Source of the DNA: JBHOQS01 sp042408875
Lineage (GTDB): Bacteria; Chloroflexota; UBA11872; JBHOQS01
Length of the DNA: 64,000 nucleotides
Direction of reading: 5' to 3'
Assembly (NCBI GenBank): GCA_042408875.1
Contig: JBHOQS010000002.1
Span: 309,643-373,642 of the forward strand
Shown: positions 33,834 to 41,916 of the stretch, in pieces
Layout: every line of letters starts with the position of its first letter
Position numbering within the stretch: the stretch's first letter is position 1
Program-made: the position numbers and the translations under genes
Notes under the pieces: model-generated
Told to the model about the DNA's origin: nothing
The model's input: the letters and a program-made list of their open reading frames with translations, nothing else
Database searches by the model: none

Positions 33834-34404
33834 CCCGCCCTTCCTATTTACTCTTTTTGCTTTTTACTCCTGAAGCATACAATCGTCCCCCGGAATCATC
33901 GACGAGGAGCTACGCATAGGATCTTTGTGGAGAGCACCGCACAGAGCGCTACATAGAGTATAGATCCACGTATGGATCCGCTATAGAGATAGACATACGA
34001 ATATAGGGATAGACATACGACCACCAACACACGCACAGAAGGGATGAATATGTACACAAGTGAAAGCATAGCACAGAGAAACGTGCTGTAGAAATACCCG
34101 TGTTACTGGCAACGATAGCACATACACGCGTGTTCCCCAGACGACCATCCCTGCATCTTATCGCCCTCTTAGTTTGTTCTCATTGTGCTCTTACATTGTT
34201 ATGGTATCCATCTTGCTCCACAGACGGATAGTAACCAGGCCCAGTTCGGGAATCTGATCGCGCCAAGGCGTTAGCATGGGGTAATTGAGCAGAACTCCGG
34301 CTCTGCGTCGCACTTGCGGTGTGGCCGGGGAAAGGCACGTGCAGGGCAGCTGCGCGAAAGATCTGGCACGCCTGAAGCCACCTGAGGAAGCGTGAGCGCA
34401 ACCG
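33834..34404. other. AT-rich, repeat-bearing intergenic island
   Basis: About 570 bases with no supported gene. The first 370 are markedly AT-richer than the rest of the window. They contain an imperfect hairpin TATAGATCCA-CGTA-TGGATCCGCTATA (33959-33985) and a 20-base tandem repeat (33982-34020). From about 34200 the composition returns to GC-rich. The region separates a minus-strand gene from the PafA2 gene, so it may be a promoter and operator zone, or foreign DNA. Confidence 0.55.
33982..34020. repeat. 20-base tandem repeat, two copies
   Basis: The unit TATAGRGATAGACATACGA occurs at 33982-34000 and 34002-34020 with one mismatch and a period of 20. Two helical turns of spacing would put both copies on the same DNA face, as in regulator sites. 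Confidence 0.7.
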
Positions 34405-35988
34405 ATGACCAAGCCAGTACACCGTGCTCCAATAGATCTCCTGCCAGTACCCAGCCGCACCGAGACCGCACCGGCGTGGGAGAGCGCTCCCGCGCGAGCA
34501 TGTGCGCGGACGCCCTGGGGGCGGGCCTTCGGCCTGGAGACCGAGTACGGCTGCCTAGTGCGGGACGATTCGGCCGGCCCAGCAGAGGAGATCGTATACC
34601 GGCTGGTGCGCGTGGCGTTTAACACCGCGCGCCTCGGCGTCTTCGACGCCGAGCCTGGCGGCGGCTGCCACGGGCGCGCCCGTGGCAGCGGCTTTCTCGT
34701 CAACGGCGGCCGGCTGTACGTTGATGTCATGGGCGAGCATCTCGAATATGCCACGCCGGAGTGCGCTCGCCTGTGCGACCTCGTGGCCTGCGAGCGCGCT
34801 GGGCAGCGCCTCATCTGTGAGCTCCTCGACGCGGCCGGCCTGCGTGAGCGCGTCAGCTTCTACAACAACTCGGTGGACCACTACGGCGGACACACCTTCG
34901 GCTGCCATGAGAACTATTCGCTCCGTAATCCGGTTGCATTTCATGCCGGTGGCTATGAAGCCCTTGTGCCGTTCCTGGTGACGCGCCAGCTCTTCGCCGG
35001 TGCCGGGCGTGTGGGAGGTCACCGCCTGGTGCCGTCTGCGCAACGCCGCGCCTCGGCCAGCAGCACATCGCCTGCTCGCTCGTACCGCGTCCGGCGCGAT
35101 CGCACGGTCCGCTACCAGCTTTCCCAGCGTGCCGACCATATCAGCCACGTGTACTCTCCACGGGTGCGCTTTAACCGCGCCCTGATCAGCCCCAAGGTCG
35201 AGGCTGCTATCGATGAGAACGACTGGCGCCGCCTGCACCTCCTCTTTGGCGAAGCGAATATGTCACAGATGGCAACAGTCCTCAAGGTTGGCACAACGGC
35301 GCTGGCACTTGACCTGGTCGAGGAGGGGCATGTGCCACAGCGCCTCCGTATCGCCAACCCCATCGCTGCGTTACATGCCATCTCCAGGTCGGCCAGCCCG
35401 CAGTGCGTGATCACCCTTGCAGATGGGACGCGCATCACGGCCCTGGAGGTGCAGCGATGGTATCTCGAGCTTGCCGCGCGCTGCTACGCCGGCCGGAGCG
35501 ACGAATGCGACCTGGTGCTGCGCGCGTGGGCGCGCGTGCTCGATGACCTGGAGACGCCGGGCGCCGATCTCACCGACCGCCTGGACTGGGCAGCCAAGCG
35601 GCACGTGCTGGAGCTTTACCTGCACGAGACGGGACGGAACTGGCGCGATGGCGCCCTGCACAGCATTGACCTCGAGTACCACAATATCGATCCCGCGCAT
35701 GGCCTCTTCTTCGCCCTGGAACAGAGTGGCGCAGTCATGCGCGTCGTTGACGACGAGGCCATCTGCCAGGCCCTGAGGCAGCCTCCACCGCACACGCGAG
35801 CCCAGCTCCGCGGCACGATTGTGCAGCGGCTGGCCTGGAGCTCTGGCGCCAGAGCAGGCGGCTATCGCATTGAGTGGGGATGTATACGCGTGGCGCCGGG
35901 CTGTCGCATCTGGTGTTCCGATCCACTGCGGGCCTACACTGCTGAGGGGAAGTACCTCCTGCGCACGATTGCCGGTCACCCCTCTTGA
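34405..35988 (+). CDS. PafA2-family Pup-ligase/depupylase-like protein
   Basis: A 527-residue member of the Dop/PafA group, glutamine-synthetase-fold enzymes that attach or remove the ubiquitin-like protein Pup. Conserved parts: metal-site G-L-E-T-E-Y-G at 43-49; N-G-G-R-L-Y-V-D-V at 100-108, with Asp107 in the catalytic position; E-Y-A-T-P-E-C; NNSVDHYGGHTFGCHENYS at 154-172; S-Q-R-A-D-H-I; and N-M-S-Q-M-A-T-V-L-K-V-G-T-T. GCHENY resembles PafA more than Dop. The R-P-I-I-N-T-R-D-E-P loop of true PafA/Dop is replaced. An extra 40-residue N-terminus is present, with a weak start. No pup, mpa or proteasome genes are in the window. The substrate is therefore open. Confidence 0.82.
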   Translation: MTKPVHRAPIDLLPVPSRTETAPAWESAPARACARTPWGRAFGLETEYGCLVRDDSAGPAEEIVYRLVRVAFNTARLGVFDAEPGGGCHGRARGSGFLVNGGRLYVDVMGEHLEYATPECARLCDLVACERAGQRLICELLDAAGLRERVSFYNNSVDHYGGHTFGCHENYSLRNPVAFHAGGYEALVPFLVTRQLFAGAGRVGGHRLVPSAQRRASASSTSPARSYRVRRDRTVRYQLSQRADHISHVYSPRVRFNRALISPKVEAAIDENDWRRLHLLFGEANMSQMATVLKVGTTALALDLVEEGHVPQRLRIANPIAALHAISRSASPQCVITLADGTRITALEVQRWYLELAARCYAGRSDECDLVLRAWARVLDDLETPGADLTDRLDWAAKRHVLELYLHETGRNWRDGALHSIDLEYHNIDPAHGLFFALEQSGAVMRVVDDEAICQALRQPPPHTRAQLRGTIVQRLAWSSGARAGGYRIEWGCIRVAPGCRIWCSDPLRAYTAEGKYLLRTIAGHPS

Positions 35989-36059
35989 CACCCCCGGTAT
36001 CATGCACCACCGCGCGGCACTGCACTCTCCCGGCGGACGCTGCCTGTTACAATACAGGC

Positions 36060-37232
36060 ATGAGCACACACGAGCAACCACTTGTCCAAGCAGACGCGGC
36101 GCGCGCGGCCACACAGCCGCTGCCCGAGCACCTGGCCCGCTGGTGCGCCGCCTTCGACCTTGACCTGGGCACCGGGCTCCAGATCAGGCAGTTCGACGAC
36201 CTTGACTTCATCGACGCGACGCGCCCCTTGCTGCTCTTTGGCAGCACCGCTGGCAGCGACACCCGATCGGCTGCTGGGCGGCTGCGCAAGCGCTATGGCG
36301 AGGCGCACCCTGTGCACCTTCTGCTGCCCGGCGAGGCTGTGCCCTCTGTGTGCACGCTGGCGGAGCTTGAGGAGGCGCTCCTGCGGCTGGAGCCCGAAGC
36401 AGTGTACGTGCCGCCGCTGGACCGACTGGCTGATGTGCAGGCGTACGACACCCTGGAGTACATCGTGGCCCGGCTGCGCGGGCCTGGGGGCTGCCCGTGG
36501 GACCGCGAGCAGACACACCAGTCGCTCAAGCCATTTATGCTCGAGGAGGCCCACGAGGCGCTGGAGGCGCTGGATTCAGGTGATACGGCCCGCTTCAGCG
36601 AAGAGCTGGGCGACCTGGCGCTCCAGGTCGTGCTGCACGCCCAGCTCGCCCGCGAGGCCGGCCACTTCAGCATGGACGAGGTATTCGCCTCGATCAACGC
36701 TAAACTGGTGCGACGGCATCCCCACGTGTTCGGGGACGTGCAAGTCAGCGGCGCCGCGGAGGTACTGCGCAACTGGGACGCTATCAAGCGGCACGAGAAG
36801 GGCGAGCAGGGTGAGCGGGCCTCTGTCCTGGATGGTATCCCCATCACCCTCCCAGCGCTGGCGTACGCTCAGGCGCTGGGACGGCGGGCTGCCCGGCTTG
36901 GCTTCGACTGGCCGGATATGCGCGGCGTATTACATAAAGTGCATGAGGAACTCCAGGAGCTGGAGCGCGAGATCGTTGCACATCCACCCGGGGAGGCGCC
37001 GCACGGCCATCCGCGCCTGCGGGAGGAACTGGGCGATGTGCTTTTCGCGCTGGCCAACCTGGCCCGGTGGCTGCGCGTGGACGCAGAAGAGGCCCTGCGC
37101 GAGACTAACCGGCGCTTCCGTGATCGTTTCCTCAAAATGGAAGAGCAGGCCGTCGCGCAGGGGCGCCCCCTCGAGCGCATGAGCCTGGATGAGCTCGAAC
37201 AGCTCTGGCAAGAGGCCAAACGCACCAGTTGA
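36060..37232 (+). CDS. mazG: MazG-family nucleoside triphosphate pyrophosphohydrolase
   Basis: A 390-residue protein with a standard two-domain MazG from about residue 130: Y-D-T-L-E-Y-I-V-A-R-L-R-G-P-G-G-C-P-W-D, then E-E-A-x-E-A-L-E-A and E-E-L-G-D-L-A-L-Q-V for Mg-binding glutamates, and a second E-E-L-G-D-V-L-F-A-L-A-N copy. It hydrolyses NTPs to NMP and PPi, cleaning the nucleotide pool. The first 125 residues are not MazG; they resemble the tail of a tetrapyrrole-methylase domain as in YabN-type fusions, without its SAM site. A TACAAT at 36048-36053 inside CCTGT/ACAGG precedes the ATG but has no -35. Confidence 0.88.
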   Translation: MSTHEQPLVQADAARAATQPLPEHLARWCAAFDLDLGTGLQIRQFDDLDFIDATRPLLLFGSTAGSDTRSAAGRLRKRYGEAHPVHLLLPGEAVPSVCTLAELEEALLRLEPEAVYVPPLDRLADVQAYDTLEYIVARLRGPGGCPWDREQTHQSLKPFMLEEAHEALEALDSGDTARFSEELGDLALQVVLHAQLAREAGHFSMDEVFASINAKLVRRHPHVFGDVQVSGAAEVLRNWDAIKRHEKGEQGERASVLDGIPITLPALAYAQALGRRAARLGFDWPDMRGVLHKVHEELQELEREIVAHPPGEAPHGHPRLREELGDVLFALANLARWLRVDAEEALRETNRRFRDRFLKMEEQAVAQGRPLERMSLDELEQLWQEAKRTS

Positions 37233-37269
37233 CGCGGCGTATGGTCCAAGCGCCCTCTCGCGTGCGCTC

Positions 37270-37446
37270 CAATTGCGCTACCCTTCGGAGGAAGCTGCGC
37301 ACTGTGGAGGAAGCTGCGCACTGCGAGAGGAGCCACCTGCCTGATCCGCTCGAAGTCCTCGTCCGCATACCATTCGCATACCACGAGACACGGTTGCGGG
37401 AGATAGCAGCCTGGGCGATCAGAAGGTCCGGCAGCAGCTTGCTCAC
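37270..37446 (-). pseudogene. Decayed PIN-domain (VapC-like) gene fragment
   Basis: The region between mazG and the MoxR gene is 435 bases long and has no intact gene. On the minus strand it encodes L-L-P-D-L-L-I-A-Q-A-A-I-S-R-N-R-V, then, after a frame change, Y-A-D-E-D-F-E-R-I-R-Q-V-A-P-L-A-V-R-S-F, matching the last third of PIN toxins (third acidic site, then D-x-D-F). The frame breaks at an 11-base tandem duplication (37362-37372 and 37373-37383) and again at a perfect 18-base direct repeat of period 19 (37287-37304 and 37306-37323). No catalytic N-terminal half or antitoxin remains. Confidence 0.6.
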
Positions 37447-37506
37447 AGCTTGACCGCATTCTCCGCCCTGCCTATACTTGCGGTGAGTTCACGACTCCTG
37501 GGAAGG

Positions 37507-37534
37507 ATCCCTAGGAAGTAATCCCTCGGAAGTA
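37507..37534. repeat. 14-base tandem duplication
   Basis: ATCCCTAGGAAGTA (37507-37520) is followed directly by ATCCCTCGGAAGTA (37521-37534). It lies in the leader of the MoxR gene, about 135 bases from its start. Confidence 0.75.
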
Positions 37535-37667
37535 GCCTAGGGGACGTAGAGGGCCAGGGACCGGCGCTGTCTCCTGTTGTGTCCCTGGATTGTGTCAGGG
37601 CACAGAGCGAGCAGCAACCGCGAGAAGCGAAGAGCAGGGGCAACGGAAAGGGAGCGTGGGAACAGCG

Positions 37668-38627
37668 ATGGCCAGCATCGAGGACGTCAAGAACATCACT
37701 GACCGGATCATCGAGAACGTCGAGCGCGTCATTATCGGCAAGCACGAGGAGGTGGAGCTGGCGATCATTGCCCTGGTCTGTCAGGGGCACGTACTGATCG
37801 AAGACGTGCCTGGTGTGGGCAAAACGGTGCTGGCCAAGTCGATCGCTCGCTCTATTGGCTGCACCTTCAAGCGCATCCAGTTCACGCCGGACCTGCTGCC
37901 GAGCGACGTTACGGGAGTCAATATCTATAACCAGCGCACCGGGGAGTTCGAGTTTCGGCCGGGGCCTGTCTTTGCGCAGGTCGTGCTAGCCGACGAGATC
38001 AACCGGGCCACACCAAAGACCCAGTCTGCACTGCTCGAGGCTATGGAAGAGCGGCAGGTGACGGTCGAGGGCACCACTCACCCGCTGCCGCGCCCCTTTA
38101 TGGTGATGGCGACGCAGAACCCCATTGAATACGAAGGCACGTTCCCGCTGCCGGAGGCGCAGCTCGACCGCTTCCTCATGCGCATCAGCTTGGGGTATCC
38201 GCCCAAAGCCGACGAGATCACTATTCTGGAGAGCCAGCAGAAGGTGCACCCGCTCGAGGAGATCGGTCAGGTGGCCACCGTTGAGGAGCTGCTGTTCGTC
38301 CAGGACGCTGTGCGGGATGTCTACGTAGATAAACTAGTTAAGGAATACATCGTTGAGATCGCCAATGCCACGCGCGATCACCAAGAAGTGTATCTCGGTG
38401 CCAGCCCGCGTGGCTCGCTGGCGCTCTTCCGCACGTCCCAGGCGCGCGCCGCTCTGCACGGCCGCGACTACGTGGTTCCAGATGATGTGAAAGCACTGGC
38501 CGAGCCCACGCTGGCGCACCGGCTGATTGTGAGCCCGGCGGCGCGCATCCGCAACGTCGATACCAAGGCCATCATCGCTGAGATCCTCTCCAACGTTCCA
38601 GTGCCTGGCGCGCAGGTGCTGCGCTAA
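37668..38627 (+). CDS. MoxR-family AAA+ ATPase
   Basis: A 319-residue MoxR ATPase, a chaperone-like AAA+ protein that usually helps mature metalloenzymes or surface complexes. Walker A V-P-G-V-G-K-T is at 47-53; Walker B reads V-L-A-D-E-I-N-R-A-T-P-K-T-Q-S-A-L-L-E-A-M-E-E. The sensor region A-T-Q-N-P-I-E-Y-E-G-T-F-P-L-P-E-A-Q-L-D-R-F and the C-terminal lid are complete. ATG 37668 is preceded by GGGAGCGTGGGAACAGCG. The usual partners (DUF58 and VWA-domain genes) are absent, so it is an orphan MoxR here. Confidence 0.92.
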   Translation: MASIEDVKNITDRIIENVERVIIGKHEEVELAIIALVCQGHVLIEDVPGVGKTVLAKSIARSIGCTFKRIQFTPDLLPSDVTGVNIYNQRTGEFEFRPGPVFAQVVLADEINRATPKTQSALLEAMEERQVTVEGTTHPLPRPFMVMATQNPIEYEGTFPLPEAQLDRFLMRISLGYPPKADEITILESQQKVHPLEEIGQVATVEELLFVQDAVRDVYVDKLVKEYIVEIANATRDHQEVYLGASPRGSLALFRTSQARAALHGRDYVVPDDVKALAEPTLAHRLIVSPAARIRNVDTKAIIAEILSNVPVPGAQVLR

Positions 38628-38649
38628 GGCACAGAGCCCTCACCCCTCG

Positions 38650-38678
38650 GCCCCTCTCCCGCAGCGCAGGAGAGGGGC
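38650..38678 (+). terminator. GC-rich hairpin after the MoxR gene
   Basis: Ten-base perfect arms, GCCCCTCTCC and GGAGAGGGGC, with a 9-base loop, start 23 bases after the MoxR stop. There is no T-run. It is likely a transcription stop or mRNA-end stabiliser before the carbonic anhydrase promoter. Confidence 0.5.
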
Positions 38679-38739
38679 ACACACTCCTTCGCAGCTCCTC
38701 CGCTCCCTGCGCCATTGACCCGATCACCGGCGCATGCTA

Positions 38740-38768
38740 TTGTTGAGTTCGTCGGTGCATTTTATAGA
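38740..38768 (+). promoter_or_regulatory. Promoter for the carbonic anhydrase gene
   Basis: TTGTTG (38740-38745) and TATAGA (38763-38768) with exactly 17 bases between them, 60 bases before the start codon. The surrounding DNA is locally AT-rich. Confidence 0.5.
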
Positions 38769-38828
38769 GTTGTCAGGGTACCAGTTCGCCCAGGCCCGCG
38801 CAGCGGGCGCGCAAAGGAGGTTCGTGCC

Positions 38829-39359
38829 ATGCCAGTTGCAGATGAGTTCCTGGCTGCGAATGAGCGCTATGCCGCACGCTTCACCAAGGGCAACCTGCCT
38901 GCCCCCCCGGCGCGCAAGGTAGCGGTCGTGGTCTGTATGGATGCGCGCATCGACCCAGCGAAGGCCCTCGGCCTGGAGGAGGGAGACGCGCATGTGATCC
39001 GGAACGCGGGTGGGCGGGTGACGGAGGATGTGCTACGCTCGCTGGCGATCTCCCAGCAGCTCCTAGGCACGCGCGAAGTAGTGGTCGTCCACCACACCGA
39101 CTGCGGGATGCTTACCTTTAGCAATCAGGACATCCGTGAGAAGCTCCGCCAGGAGCTCGGGCCCGAGGCCGCGCGCGTGGCCGAGACGATCGACTTTCTC
39201 CCCTTTAGCGACCTTGAAGCGAGCGTGCGGCAAGATGTGGAGGCCCTCCGCCGCTCGCCGCTGCTTGTGAGAGACGCCCCCATCACTGGCCTCATCTACG
39301 ACGTGCGGACGGGCCGCCTGCACAAGGTCGTCGAGGAGAGGGCGGCGCAGACCGCGTAA
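38829..39359 (+). CDS. Beta-class carbonic anhydrase
   Basis: A 176-residue enzyme that interconverts CO2 and bicarbonate. The zinc ligands Cys36, His89 and Cys92 are in V-C-M-D-A-R and H-H-T-D-C-G, with the Asp38/Arg40 pair beside the metal. The short form and R-N-A-G-G-R fit the small bacterial beta-CA group. The AAAGGAGG ribosome site lies 8 bases before ATG 38829. Bicarbonate may serve acetyl-CoA carboxylase, but no linkage is visible. A 17-base tandem duplication follows the gene. Confidence 0.9.
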   Translation: MPVADEFLAANERYAARFTKGNLPAPPARKVAVVVCMDARIDPAKALGLEEGDAHVIRNAGGRVTEDVLRSLAISQQLLGTREVVVVHHTDCGMLTFSNQDIREKLRQELGPEAARVAETIDFLPFSDLEASVRQDVEALRRSPLLVRDAPITGLIYDVRTGRLHKVVEERAAQTA

Positions 39360-39396
39360 GCCCTCGCAGACACGAAGCCACCCGGCATAGCAAGGA

Positions 39397-39430
39397 CATC
39401 CCCCGAGGGCACGCATCCCCCGAGGGCACG
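39397..39430. repeat. 17-base perfect tandem duplication
   Basis: CATCCCCCGAGGGCACG occurs twice head to tail (39397-39413, 39414-39430) in the gap between the ends of the carbonic anhydrase and ftsY genes. Each copy contains CCC-CGA-GGG, so a small hairpin is possible. Confidence 0.85.
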
Positions 39431-39452
39431 CGAGAGGAAACATGCCTGCGCC

Positions 39453-40418
39453 CTAGCGCACCGGCTCGGGCGCAGGCTCACGCTCCGGCTGCTCGAAGAG
39501 GGCATTGACGAACATCTGCGGGTCGAAGGGGGCGAGATCGCTGGCTTTTTCCCCGGTGCCCACAAACTTCACCGGGACCTGGAGCTCCTGGCAGATCTGG
39601 AACACCACGCCGCCCTTCGAGGAGCTATCCAGTTTAGCCAAGACGACGCCTGTCAGCCCGATCGCCTCCTGGAAGGTACGCGCCTGCACCAGCGCATTCT
39701 GCCCGCTGATCGCATCGACGACGAGCAACGTTTCATGGGGTGCACCCGGCACAGCCTTTCCGATCACACGGGCGATCTTGCGCAGCTCGTCCATGAGCGG
39801 GACCTTCGTATGCAGGCGTCCCGCGGTATCGACGATGAGCACATCGGTGCCGCGCGCCCGCGCCGCCTCGATAGCGTCGTAGACGACCGCGCCGGGGTCG
39901 GAGTTCGGCTGATGGGCGATCACCGGCACGCCGACGCGCTCGCCCCAGATCTTGAGCTGGTCGATCGCCGCGGCGCGGAACGTATCACCTGCGGCCAGCA
40001 TCACGTCGAGCCCCTGGTCTTTGAAGTAGCGGGCCAGTTTAGCGATGCTCGTGGTCTTGCCGACGCCGTTGACGCCCACAACCAAGACCACGGTTAGGGG
40101 CGAGGCTATCTGGACGCCGGGGTCTCCCACGTCCAGGTACTCTAGCAGCAGCTCGCGCAGCCACGCCTCGATGACAGAGCCATCGGCCGGTCGCTCGGCG
40201 CGTGCGCGCTCGCGCAGGGTATCCAGCAGCTCGAGGGTGAGGTTGACACCCATATCGGCCTGGAGCAGGAGCTCCTCGAGCTCTTCCCAGAAGCGCTCGT
40301 CAACTGCCGGCGCTCGCCGCAAGAGCGTCGTGACCGCGCCGAAGACGCGCTCTCGCGTGCGGCTCAGGCTCTCTTCGATTTTCTGGCTGCTGCCGAACAG
40401 GCGCCGAAACAGGCTCAT
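39453..40418 (-). CDS. ftsY: Signal recognition particle receptor FtsY
   Basis: A 321-residue SRP receptor GTPase that docks ribosome/Ffh complexes at the membrane. The N-terminal four-helix NG region is followed by the P-loop G-V-N-G-V-G-K-T at 115-122, D-T-F-R-A-A-A at G2, D-T-A-G-R-L-H-T-K at G3, and the closing G-T-G-E-K-A-S-D-L-A-P-F-D. The acidic A-domain of E. coli FtsY is missing, as in many bacteria. The start ATG overlaps the stop of the upstream B-box gene by four bases, so the two are translated together. Confidence 0.95.
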   Translation of the reverse strand: MSLFRRLFGSSQKIEESLSRTRERVFGAVTTLLRRAPAVDERFWEELEELLLQADMGVNLTLELLDTLRERARAERPADGSVIEAWLRELLLEYLDVGDPGVQIASPLTVVLVVGVNGVGKTTSIAKLARYFKDQGLDVMLAAGDTFRAAAIDQLKIWGERVGVPVIAHQPNSDPGAVVYDAIEAARARGTDVLIVDTAGRLHTKVPLMDELRKIARVIGKAVPGAPHETLLVVDAISGQNALVQARTFQEAIGLTGVVLAKLDSSSKGGVVFQICQELQVPVKFVGTGEKASDLAPFDPQMFVNALFEQPEREPAPEPVR

Positions 40419-41296
40419 GGCCGTGCCTCCGGTGTCTGCTCAGGAGTAGCCATAGGTGTGGGGACCGCCAGACGGGATGGCGTGTACACGCCAAACTCCG
40501 CCACCGACACGAAGGGAGCGTCACCCCAGATACTTAGAATACGCAACATAAAATATTGCCCCTCGATTACCCGTCCAAACTCAAGCCGCTGCGGCTCGTC
40601 CGTCTGCGCCAGCTCCCAGGTGCCAACCGATATCCAGCCCCGATCGGGTCCCTCCCGCGACACCAGCACCTCGACCCAGCGCGGCCAGGACTCCGGCGGC
40701 GACGAGCGAGCGTTCTGCAAGATCGCCTTATCTACCCGCGCCGGGTTCTTCGATGTAAACACAACCTCCTGTGGCAGGTGCGCATCAGCCGAGCGCCAGC
40801 CAGGATAGGCTTCGACAGCGCAACCGTCGATCAGACGGCGCGCAGTGTATTTGCCAGCCGGGTCCTCGCTGGTGACGGAGACGACATGGCCATCCAGGAG
40901 GAAGTCGAGCACGTTGATGCCGTCGTTCGTCTCAAATGTCCCGCGCGCGCCGACGGCAAAGCGGTGCAGCTCTTCACAGGTCAACGGCTGCTGTGCCAGC
41001 CGGTAGGCGAGATAGGCCAGCGGCGCTACCACCACAGCAAGCACAATCGAGCCAAGGATCAGGTTGCGCGTGGTGAGGAGCGAATGCCGCACCCAGTAGC
41101 GCAGGGTGCGCCGCTCCGCCAGCGCAGCCTCGAGCGTGGTAACTTCCTGATAGCAGCGCTCGCAAAGCTTCTGGTCTTTGTGAGGGCGGAGGCATTCGTC
41201 ACAGTAATAGACGAGACACCGATCGCACTGCTCAGTGGTAATACGGTGAGGGTGAAGGTAACAGTGCTTTTCCTCACGGAGATAGACCTTGACCAT
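40415..41296 (-). CDS. B-box-like zinc-binding membrane protein
   Basis: A 293-residue protein. Residues 10-50 hold a dense Cys/His array (Cys12, His15, His17, Cys24, Cys27, Cys32, Cys35, His39, Cys45, Cys48), the layout of a B-box-type zinc domain. One membrane helix spans about 78-100. The outer part (about 105-275) resembles a discoidin or F5/8-type beta-sandwich, with W-P-R-W-V-E-V-L-V-S and F-G-R-V-I-E-G-Q-Y-F-M-L-R-I. It lies upstream of ftsY with a 4-base overlap. A link to membrane protein insertion is suggested by that coupling only. It ends in a Pro/Thr-rich tail. Confidence 0.7.
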   Translation of the reverse strand: MVKVYLREEKHCYLHPHRITTEQCDRCLVYYCDECLRPHKDQKLCERCYQEVTTLEAALAERRTLRYWVRHSLLTTRNLILGSIVLAVVVAPLAYLAYRLAQQPLTCEELHRFAVGARGTFETNDGINVLDFLLDGHVVSVTSEDPAGKYTARRLIDGCAVEAYPGWRSADAHLPQEVVFTSKNPARVDKAILQNARSSPPESWPRWVEVLVSREGPDRGWISVGTWELAQTDEPQRLEFGRVIEGQYFMLRILSIWGDAPFVSVAEFGVYTPSRLAVPTPMATPEQTPEARP

Positions 41297-41454
41297 GCTT
41301 GCGTCTGAGCGAGCGGCTGGAGCAAAACACGCACTAGCGCTGTGAGATGCGTGACAGGCACTTGCACTACGAGAGGCGCTACGCGCGCCAGCTACTGCGC
41401 CGTGAAGGCAGTTACCGCATCCAGCACCACACCGACACAGCTACCCAAGCGCGA

Positions 41455-41670
41455 TCACCGACTGGAGCGGTAGGCATGCAACGACGCATCGTTCACCGGC
41501 TCGTTGATGAAGACCTCGCCGTTGCGTATCTTCAGATTAAACAGGCAATGCGGGTTCGTACACACCCACGCTTTATACTGTACGGTCGCGCCTTGCCCTC
41601 CGAAGTCCGACAGCGGGACCAGGTCACCTTCCTTGCACTTCTGGCACTTGGGAAAATGCAGCACTTCCAT
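41455..41670 (-). CDS. Small zinc-ribbon protein (71 aa)
   Basis: A 71-residue protein with Cys9-X2-Cys12 and Cys37-X4-Cys42, a probable zinc ribbon. Function unknown; small ribbons of this kind often bind RNA or protein. GGGAGGA lies 8 bases before ATG 41670, and the extended -10 TGCTATAATG is 83 bases upstream (41753-41762). It is a single-gene unit. Confidence 0.7.
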   Translation of the reverse strand: MEVLHFPKCQKCKEGDLVPLSDFGGQGATVQYKAWVCTNPHCLFNLKIRNGEVFINEPVNDASLHAYRSSR

Positions 41671-41752
41671 CCGGCCGGTCCTCCCTCCCCTGCCCAGGTC
41701 TCGCCCCTGCCCTCCGGAGCACGCGTACGCGTCGGGCGCGTTGAGACAGCGT

Positions 41753-41762
41753 CATTATAGCA
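41753..41762 (-). promoter_or_regulatory. Extended -10 promoter for the zinc-ribbon gene
   Basis: TGCTATAATG on the minus strand, identical to the element upstream of accD. No clear -35. The leader would be about 75 bases. Confidence 0.5.
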
Positions 41763-41916
41763 CACCGTATAGCAGGCCGTCTGTGCCGGCTCTCGAGAGC
41801 GCGACGCTACCGAGCACAGGGCGCGCTCCAGCGCGATATGGAGCCGTGAGAAGGACCCGAGGGCACACAGTCACCAGCCAGTCCTGCCGGGAGCGCTCTA
41901 GACTGTGCCGGTGCAG

